A stretch of 7,806 nucleotides of DNA, from positions 1-7,806 of the forward strand of contig LUZO01000062.1 of the NCBI GenBank assembly GCA_001603685.1, written 5' to 3'. Of the stretch, positions 1 to 6,900 are shown piece after piece (positions within the stretch are counted from its first letter, which is position 1; each line of letters opens with the position of its first letter). The translations under genes and the position numbers were made by a program. Source of the DNA: Bacteroidales bacterium Bact_23. GTDB taxonomy: Bacteria; Bacteroidota; Bacteroidia; Bacteroidales; Lentimicrobiaceae. The notes under the pieces are model-generated. The model saw only the letters and a program-made list of their open reading frames with translations. It did not search any database and was not told the origin of the DNA.

Positions 1-40
1 AAACGAAGAGGCCGGACTGAAACGGCCCGGCCTCCTCTCC
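1..40 (-). terminator. Probable intrinsic terminator hairpin after the gene pair
   Basis: Bases 5-15 and 27-37 form an 11-bp stem (GAGGAGGCCGG against CCGGCCTCTTC on the minus strand, one G-T wobble) with an 11-base loop. The stem starts 27 bases after the stop of the Rgp-like gene. On the minus strand it is followed by GTTT at the window edge, so the length of the T-tract is not visible. Position and stability suit the end of the two-gene transcript. Confidence 0.7.
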
Positions 41-64
41 AATCACCGTAAGGTTAGGTGTATC

Positions 65-3000
65 TTAATGATTTACAAGTAGTTTTACATACTGCCTGTC
101 TTCTTTTGTTTCGGCGGTAAGGATATAGATGCCATTGGGCAATGCAGAGAGATCAAGTCCGGTGTATCCGGTGAAAGGCTGAGTACGGCTGATGATTTCG
201 CTGCCAGCCAGGGTATGGACTTTCAGGGTTACATCTCCGCTGAAGCCCTCGAGGCTGATGTTGAAATATCCGCTTCCCGGGTTGGGGAATACTTTTATCA
301 TCTGTCTTTGCTCAGGTTTTGAAACCTGCATACAGTAGTCAACGGTAATGTAGCCCTGTTTTGTGGCGGTGAATGTCGTGGTTCCGTCGCTTACGGTGAG
401 GGTAACATCGTAGGTGCCGGGTTCACGGTACATCACAACCGGGTTCTGTTCATCCGAGGTTTCCGGTACCCCTCCGGGGAAGCTCCATTCCCATGAAATC
501 ACGCTGCCTGCCGAGAAATCGGTGAAGGTAACCTCATCAAGTTCGCAGATGCGGGTTTTAGAAGCGATGAAGTTGGCCAGCAGCGGAGCTGAGCTGTTCA
601 GTCCGAAGTAGTTGATATAGGCTGTCATAAGCGAGTCTTTTACCGAGGCTGCTTCGCCATCCTTCAGCCCGCCGAATTCGAATGAAGAACCAATTGTTTT
701 GTAGATTCCGCCGTCATAGGCGATTGCAGCATAGTACTGCGGCATTGAGTTGCGGAACAGTGGCATGGCATCTTCAAGCGGAAGCAGGCGATCGATGTAG
801 CTGTTGTCGCCGTTGAACACGAACGACATGCCTTCAACCGGGGTTTCCTCAAGTCCTTCCAGCGTTTTCAAATCGCTCGAGCCATCGCTGTCGCCCTTGA
901 TTTTAAACATGGCGTGTGCAGGGGTGGCGGTGTTGTATGCCCAGGTATCGCCACCTTCCATATACACCCTGCCGCCGTTATTCATAAAGTTGGCGAGCAC
1001 CTGCCCCTGGGCGTTGGATAATACCTGATTGCTGGGGTAGGTTCCCAGGCAGACAAATACCGACTGGTATGCGCTGATGGTCAGTGGCCAGGTAATGGTA
1101 TAGTCGGCACTAACTGAAATATTTGAAAGCGTTTGCCTGATTACCGGCCCTGAATTGTGGTTCCCGTCAAGGTCAATGATCAGAACAGGAATCTGTCCGA
1201 CAACTATGGTAACGGTGGTGGTGTTCAGGAATCCGTCTTCGCACTGCATATCGAAGGTAAACTCTACGCTGTGTCCGGCAGGGGTGTCGGGTTTTGCGGT
1301 AACTGTGAAACCGGAGGTTCCGGTATCATATCCCTGAATGGTACCATAGTCGAGGGTATCGCTGTGGATGATGATAAAGGGATCGTTGGTTGAAAGTACG
1401 CCGAAAACGCCCGGTGCGGGTGCCGTTCCGGCATTTATCACCGAGAGGTTGAGGTTGAAGGTCTCTCCCGCATCGGCTTTGCCGTTGTTGTTTCCTTCGC
1501 TGTCAACGATTGCCTTTCCGGCAAAGTTCAGTTTTACGGAGTGGGCAATGATGTTGAAGTTTCCTTTCCAATGCTTATCGCCCGAAACGGCTCTGTAGGA
1601 GAACGGAATGGCATAGCTGTCCGGAACATCGGGGCTTACGCTGAAACCAAAACCATTGTCGATCATGACAATTTCGCCGGCCGGAATTACCGGATATTCA
1701 GCCAGGGTATCGGCAAGTGAAATATAGGGGTCGGTGCAGGCGATGCTAACGATTACATTCTCAATGCTTTCGGTGCCCACATTCTTCATTCCGAGGGTCA
1801 GCAGAACCGATTCGTTGTAGTCGAGTTGCTGGTTGTTGTTTCCTGCTTCATCGTTGATGAGCTGGCTTCCGTAAACCACATAGGGCCCTTCGAGGGGAAG
1901 AATTTCTATTTCAGCGATGTAAGGCATATGGTTGAAAGCGGTTACAGCCAGGGTCATTTCTCCCACATCCGAAAGGGTGGGGATGTTGATGATGGCTACA
2001 CCTCCGGTAACGGTGGCGGTACCCAGAATTTCGCCGTTCAGGGTGAGGCAGGCAAGTGCGCCTTCAACACTGCAGTTCACGGTAAACTGCTCCGAACCGA
2101 TGAATGCGACCGGCTCGTGGATGGGATTCAGATTCTGCGGCATGGCTGTTCTCACCATCAGTGAGGGGTCGCCGAAGATCAGCCAGGTGTCGGTCATATC
2201 GGCACCTGAAGAACCGAATACATCGTTCATTTTCATGCATCCGTTCATGGAGAGTCCGCCGAAAGTGCGTTTGATGTTGTTTTCGTACGATTCAACCAGA
2301 ATGTTTACCATTTCATCCTGTCCTTCCATGGGGGGATTCCAGCTCTGGTTAATGGTTGACATCAGGGTGGCAACGGCGCCGGTAGGGCCATTGTCATTGG
2401 ATGCACGCAGCCAGGCTTCGGCGAAGCAGGTGCCGTTGAGGAAGTCGCCGTTAACGCAGGCTACCGACCAGATGAAGGGCCACATGTTGTTGTTCGACAG
2501 GCCGTTTACGCCGCTATTTGAGAAGCCGGTGGTAACCCATGAAGTCTGGCTTCCGTGGCCGGTATAGTTGATGATTCCCCTGCCTTCGTTAACAGCCTGG
2601 GTTACCATTGCCGAGGTGGGATTGCCAGGCAGGTCTTCGCCGCCGCGGCTACCTTCATAAAATTCACCGACGGCAGTATAGGTATAATCCATCAGTTTGG
2701 TGCGGATCTGACGCTGATGCTGCCAGTCGTACTCGCCGTTGTGTCCCGGACCTTCGCTCGAAGCGATGCCAAATCCGGTGGAGAACCAGTCAGTGGTAAC
2801 ATCGGGATTCTTTTCGTAGGCAATGGAGCGGGTAACCTGAGTTTTCACATGGGTGGTGTTCTCGGCCGAGAAGCGTCCCACAAAGATATCGGGATAATGG
2901 TCGTTTCCGACAAGGTAGCCATAGGCATGGTCGGAAGGGCCGCCGAGATTTCCGCCGGTAACGGTGGGAATCTGAGCATGGTCGCCGACAAGCAGCAGAT

Positions 3001-3898
3001 AGGTAAGGCCTTTCTCGGCGTAGTAATTGGCAACAAATGCCTTGATGGCAGTAGCCGTGGCTCCTATTTCGGATACATTCACCATCTCAACGGGAATGCC
3101 GATGGTCTTTTTCCATTCCACAAAGTCCTGCATCTCATCCATAAAGGCGCCGTAGGAGATGATCAGCATATTTCCCTGCTCCTCAAGCGGAGTGTAGCGC
3201 AAAGAGGTATTTGCATTAAGGAATTGTTTTTCATAAATTCTGGCGAATTCATCCACTAGCTTCTCAGGTTGTGCGCTGCGGTTGAGTGTATTAACGGATG
3301 AAATACCCGTCTGCCTGATTTCGACGGTCATCTGGTAATAGACCCTCAGGGTTCTGGTAACCGGGTTGTAGCTGAAAGGATTGGCAATAATGGTCTGCCC
3401 CCGGTAATCGCGGAGAATGTAAGGCTCGCGGAGTTCAGCCTGCAGCTGCGGATAGAATGCATCCTGCTCGTAAACCCTGCCATAGGTGTAAGGAACGGTG
3501 GCGGGGTCGATGTCGCGGGTGAAATTACCTTTCGAGGGCGCAATGTCAATAAAAGGATAATCAATGTATTGTGATGAGATTACCCTGACATCCATCAGCG
3601 CATTGTCCGGGATGATTACCGAAGCGGTAAGTTTCGGCAGATCGGGCGCTCCCTTTTCGAGCAGGGTAGTGCCGCCTTTTACATCAACTACAAACGCTTC
3701 GCCGCGGGGCGTATTAACCGGAATCAGGTTAAAGCCGCCAAGGGTAAATTCAACTACCGATGAAGCTCCGTCGGAGGCCAGAAGCGTGGTGCCGGCAGCC
3801 ACCGGATTGTCAGAGGTAATGGTTACCCAGTTCTGGGCCGGAGCAATTCCGGTGATAATCAGAAAAAGGACAACAAGCAAATTGATTTTTAAACGCAT
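65..3898 (-). CDS. Rgp-like (arginine-gingipain-type) C25 cysteine protease with T9SS sorting domain
   Basis: Complete secreted cysteine endopeptidase of 1277 residues, predicted to cut after arginine. Order of parts: signal peptide 1-21, propeptide 22-234, C25 catalytic domain 235 to about 585, Ig-like domain 588-668, two CARDB-like beta-sandwiches 672-786 and 788-900 (the second with a GNNNGKADAGE calcium-site-like motif), a glutamine-amidotransferase-like module 903-1100, a PKD domain 1106-1187, and a T9SS sorting domain 1201-1277. NYTGHGS (H448) and VACVNGDF (C481) are the Rgp catalytic motifs; STINQSW and FGDPSLMVRT are also Rgp hallmarks. The ATG at 3898 gives a textbook signal peptide (MRLK, then a hydrophobic core, then A-P-A/Q), which settles the start. 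It lacks the haemagglutinin repeats of RgpA and is much longer than RgpB because of its different stalk. It lies second in the apparent operon, followed by a hairpin terminator. Family certain; arginine specificity inferred from conserved pocket residues. Confidence 0.97.
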   Translation of the reverse strand: MRLKINLLVVLFLIITGIAPAQNWVTITSDNPVAAGTTLLASDGASSVVEFTLGGFNLIPVNTPRGEAFVVDVKGGTTLLEKGAPDLPKLTASVIIPDNALMDVRVISSQYIDYPFIDIAPSKGNFTRDIDPATVPYTYGRVYEQDAFYPQLQAELREPYILRDYRGQTIIANPFSYNPVTRTLRVYYQMTVEIRQTGISSVNTLNRSAQPEKLVDEFARIYEKQFLNANTSLRYTPLEEQGNMLIISYGAFMDEMQDFVEWKKTIGIPVEMVNVSEIGATATAIKAFVANYYAEKGLTYLLLVGDHAQIPTVTGGNLGGPSDHAYGYLVGNDHYPDIFVGRFSAENTTHVKTQVTRSIAYEKNPDVTTDWFSTGFGIASSEGPGHNGEYDWQHQRQIRTKLMDYTYTAVGEFYEGSRGGEDLPGNPTSAMVTQAVNEGRGIINYTGHGSQTSWVTTGFSNSGVNGLSNNNMWPFIWSVACVNGDFLNGTCFAEAWLRASNDNGPTGAVATLMSTINQSWNPPMEGQDEMVNILVESYENNIKRTFGGLSMNGCMKMNDVFGSSGADMTDTWLIFGDPSLMVRTAMPQNLNPIHEPVAFIGSEQFTVNCSVEGALACLTLNGEILGTATVTGGVAIINIPTLSDVGEMTLAVTAFNHMPYIAEIEILPLEGPYVVYGSQLINDEAGNNNQQLDYNESVLLTLGMKNVGTESIENVIVSIACTDPYISLADTLAEYPVIPAGEIVMIDNGFGFSVSPDVPDSYAIPFSYRAVSGDKHWKGNFNIIAHSVKLNFAGKAIVDSEGNNNGKADAGETFNLNLSVINAGTAPAPGVFGVLSTNDPFIIIHSDTLDYGTIQGYDTGTSGFTVTAKPDTPAGHSVEFTFDMQCEDGFLNTTTVTIVVGQIPVLIIDLDGNHNSGPVIRQTLSNISVSADYTITWPLTISAYQSVFVCLGTYPSNQVLSNAQGQVLANFMNNGGRVYMEGGDTWAYNTATPAHAMFKIKGDSDGSSDLKTLEGLEETPVEGMSFVFNGDNSYIDRLLPLEDAMPLFRNSMPQYYAAIAYDGGIYKTIGSSFEFGGLKDGEAASVKDSLMTAYINYFGLNSSAPLLANFIASKTRICELDEVTFTDFSAGSVISWEWSFPGGVPETSDEQNPVVMYREPGTYDVTLTVSDGTTTFTATKQGYITVDYCMQVSKPEQRQMIKVFPNPGSGYFNISLEGFSGDVTLKVHTLAGSEIISRTQPFTGYTGLDLSALPNGIYILTAETKEDRQYVKLLVNH
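68..298 (-). other. T9SS C-terminal sorting domain (type A)
   Basis: Residues 1201-1277 start with IKVFPNPGSGYFNISL, contain TLAGSEI and LDLSALPNGIYIL, and end with QYVKLLVNH. This is the Por secretion tail, parallel to that of the upstream gene, so both proteases should use the same T9SS export and PorU-dependent processing. Confidence 0.95.
338..583 (-). other. PKD domain in the Rgp-like protein
   Basis: Residues about 1106-1187 contain the PKD signatures VTFTDFSAG, WEWSFPGG, NPVVMYREPGTYDVTLTVSDG and a final ITVDYC. PKD domains are Ig-like spacers in secreted proteins and often mediate contact with polymers or other proteins. Confidence 0.9.
599..1192 (-). other. Glutamine-amidotransferase-like (flavodoxin-like) module in the Rgp-like protein
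   Basis: Residues about 903-1100 look like an alpha/beta fold, unlike the beta-sandwiches around it. A first strand PVLIIDLDG is followed by SVFVCLGTYP, LSNAQGQVLANFMNNGGRVYMEGGDTW, and late in the domain KTIGSSFEFGGLKDG with a closing helix leading to INYFGL. This pattern resembles class I glutamine-amidotransferase-like domains. No clear G-x-C-x-G nucleophile elbow is visible, so a binding or structural role is more likely than catalysis. The family call is tentative. Confidence 0.5.
2144..3196 (-). other. C25 catalytic domain, Rgp-type
   Basis: Residues 235 to about 585. H448 (bases 2555-2557) and C481 (2456-2458) are 33 residues apart, as are H211 and C244 of RgpB. E382 in SSEG and D391 in GEYDWQH correspond to RgpB E152 and D163; the latter is the arginine-binding S1 residue. 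W520 in STINQSW matches RgpB W284, and GQDEM follows at 526-530. Relative to RgpB there is a net insertion of 9 residues between D391 and H448, around the glycine-rich GSRGGEDLPGN. Confidence 0.9.
3197..3835 (-). other. Rgp-type inhibitory propeptide
   Basis: Residues 22-234 align with the RgpB propeptide: IAPSKGNFTR, PYTYGRVY, YILRDYRGQ and YNPVTRTLR all have close counterparts. R128 (bases 3515-3517) falls on RgpB R126, the arginine reported to plug the S1 pocket of the zymogen. The end is R234 followed by YTPLEEQ, matching the RgpB activation junction, Arg followed by YTPVEE. Confidence 0.88.
3836..3898 (-). other. Sec signal peptide (Rgp-like protein)
   Basis: Residues 1-21 have a basic start (M-R-L-K), a hydrophobic core (LLVVLFLIITG) and an A19-P20-A21/Q22 signal peptidase I site. 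Gln at +1 follows the Bacteroidota pattern in which the new N-terminus can cyclise to pyroglutamate. Confidence 0.93.
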
Positions 3899-3919
3899 GA
3901 TACTGTTATTGTTTGGGTT
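3899..3919 (-). promoter_or_regulatory. 21-base intergenic spacer without Shine-Dalgarno
   Basis: Between the TAA of the Kgp-like gene and the ATG of the Rgp-like gene the minus strand is A-rich and has no AGGAGG-like element. I also see no Bacteroidota promoter of the TAnnTTTG kind here or just upstream. An A-rich leader without a Shine-Dalgarno is usual in Bacteroidota. The short spacing argues for co-transcription and possibly translational coupling of the two proteases. Confidence 0.65.
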
Positions 3920-6900
3920 TTATTTTGATAATACGATTTTGGTGACCGAGGTGTTGCTTTCCGACTGCATTCTCAGCAGGTAAATTCCGGGATTCAGGCC
4001 GGCGGGAACAAAGGTAACGGTATGATTGCCCTGAACCATACTGCCTTCGGCTATGGTGGCAATCTCCCGGCCCGTGATATTCAGCAGGCTGATTCTGACC
4101 CGCTCCTCCTTTGCCACGATGAACGATACATTTAGCTCGCTGGTGAAAGGATTGGGATAAACGCTGAGGTTACCGGCTTTATCCTGGTTTGTAACGCCGA
4201 CCATCGAAAAGTAAATGCTTTCGGACGGTTCTGATTCGCACCCTTCGGCCGAGGTAACAATCACATAGTAGTATCCCGAAGTTTCAGGTTCATAAATTTG
4301 TCCGGTTGCTCCTTCGATGGCACCGTCGGCGCTGTACCACCGGTTGCCTTCCACGGCACTTGAAATCAGCTGGGTTGCAGTCTGTTCGATAACCGGCTTT
4401 TCAGGAACCGGTTTTGAACCGATGGTAATGGTATCATTGGCAGTGTCGAACAGATTTGTAATGCTAATTGCAAATTCTGTGGTCTCTGAAATGTTGGCAA
4501 CAGGGTTGAATATTGCGGCATTGCTGAGCATCTCTTCGGGCGTCCAGGCATATTGTACCGTTCCGGTGGCATTGCTTACAAAGGCAAACAGGGCGGCTTC
4601 GCCTTCGCCGCAAATGGTATCGGGGTATGCAAAGGCTTTAACCGTCAGGTCGCTTGACGGGATGCTGCCATCGGAAGAGGGGAAAATGATATCGTCGAGG
4701 AATGCGGCATCCGATCCGCTGGAGACACCGGAATCCTTACGGTAGGTCCATTTGAAGGTGCGTTTGCCGGCAGTAACCGGGAATGAAACGTTTGCCCATC
4801 CCATTTCGCCCGACCATGATCCTTTCTCCGAATTGTCGATATAGAATTTGAGGTGGTCCCAGCCGCTTTCGCTGGAAACCTTGTAGGCAAAGGAAATTTC
4901 GTCATTGGTAAGCACATCCATGGTAACCTGCAGCGTAGTGGCGGCGTTGTGGCTTATGGCTCCGGAACGGGCGCTGTAGCTTCCGCCGTGCGGCATCAGG
5001 TTGGTGATGGTCCACGGTTTTGCACTGGTGTTTTCCCATGGGAAGGCTGAGAAATCGCCGGTTTCAAAATCCTCGATAACCAGCCCGACTTTGGGATTGT
5101 ATATTTTTGTGGTGGTGTAAGCGCCGGCAGCACCGGTAAAATAGAGGTTCGCCGTTGTTCCGACCGGGGTTTCGGGATCGACAGCAATGGAATAAACGGC
5201 ATTACTGGTGGTTCCGCAGGCAATATTGCCAATTTCGTAGCGTACGAAGTTGATATCCAGCCATTTGCTATCGGTAAACAGGTGAGCGACAGTTTCTTCG
5301 GCGGAGCAGTGTCCGGCATTTTCAACCGGGAATGAAACCACGGCGTTTTCGCCCGGATCGAGGCGTCGGTTGCCGTTTCCGGTGCCCTGAAGGTAATCGT
5401 CCACAATCAGGTTGCCGGATGCGAGTTTAGGCGCATTAAGTTTTAGGGTAAACGAATTTGTCCAGGTCTCATTTCCGTCGGTAATGCTGAGTTCAAACAC
5501 GGCCGGGTGCTGATCGGGAAGCCACATGGCGGTGCTTACTTCAAAGGCATATTCCAAACCGTTGATTTGGTCGGGCTCCAGATCGGGCCACGATTCGCTG
5601 CCATTTTTTATTTCAACATAGGGGCTTGACGAGGTGAGTGTTACCGTAAGGTTCTCGGCTTTTGTCCGGCCCACATTCTTCAACTGCATATTAAAGCCGA
5701 ACGATTCGTTGTATTCGGGCAACTGGTTGTTATTGGCATTTATATCGTTTACGATCTGCGATTGCAGCAGTACATAAGGTCCGTCGGGAGCAGCTACCGG
5801 AACGGTTCCGAAAAACGGCTGCTTGTTCTGGGCTGTAACGATTATCTCGGCATCTCCCGGGATGGTAATGGGATTCAGTGCCACCACGGCCAGTCCCGAT
5901 TCATCGGCCAGCGTGCTTCCGTACAGTACACCATCCTTCGAAATGGCGACATAGGCATAGGGCTCGGCATTGACGGTAAATTCATCAATTCCCAGCGGCA
6001 TCAGCCCGTCGTAGGTCACATTCATTTCGGGCGGAACGCCAAAATAGATCATTAGTGAAGGATCGCCCATCAGACAGTAAACCTGCCAGTAGTAAGTGGT
6101 CATTGATGAGCCCGATTCGGTAACGGCAAGGTTTCCGGCTACAAACATCTGCGCCTGGGTGGTAAACCAGTCTTCGAAAGGCTCTCCATGATCGTGGAAA
6201 GCCCTGTCGTAGCTTCCAAGGGTGGTGTTTTCGTAGGTGGAGCCCGGGCCGATGGGGCCAACGCCGACGCCGAAATAATAATCCTCGTCCCAGTAAGTGC
6301 TGTTCGATGCGCCGATATATCCCACGGCTCCTTTGTCCTGAGCCCTCAGCAACTCTTCGCCGAAGCAGTTGATGTTGTAGGGGTTGGTTTCGCAGCAGTT
6401 GCCCACCAGCAGCGGATATTTGCCGTAGTTCTGCAATCCGGGAATGTCGGAAATGGTGAAGGAAGGATCGGCCCAGCCGGCAGATGAACCATGAGCGGTA
6501 TAGTTTCCGTAAGCTACGCCATCGCTGATATTCTGAATAATGGATGAAGCGGCGCTTCCGGAGGCGGGGTAAAGGTAGGTGTGGCTGTAAATGCCGTGGG
6601 CTTCATTGAAATAATTGGTGGTTCCGTAATTAATCTGGCCATTCCCGTATTTGGTGGCGAAACTGCCGTCAACCCCCGATATCATTACACTTTTTCCCAG
6701 AAATGAGGGATCGGGGAAAAGGTACTGCTCATACATCATGGTTTTGTCGATCTGCGGCTGCAACTGAGCCACCGAGCTGGCCGAGAAACGGCCGTAATAA
6801 ACCTCCGGAAGCACATCGTTGGTATATTCGCAGTAGTAGAGGTCGGTTACATGCCCCGATTGTATGTAGGCCGGAATCTGAGCCACATCGCCCACGAACA

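Noticed and set aside
1932..3259. Two long open frames on the plus strand (1932-2567 and 2555-3259) antisense to the Rgp-like catalytic domain
   Set aside because: They lie opposite a certain coding region, their translations show no signal peptide or recognisable family motif, and they are explained by codon bias of the real gene reflected on the opposite strand.
3899..3960. Separate promoter for the Rgp-like gene between the two genes
   Set aside because: No TAnnTTTG-like or TTTG-spaced element is visible on the minus strand in the 21-base spacer or the end of the upstream gene.
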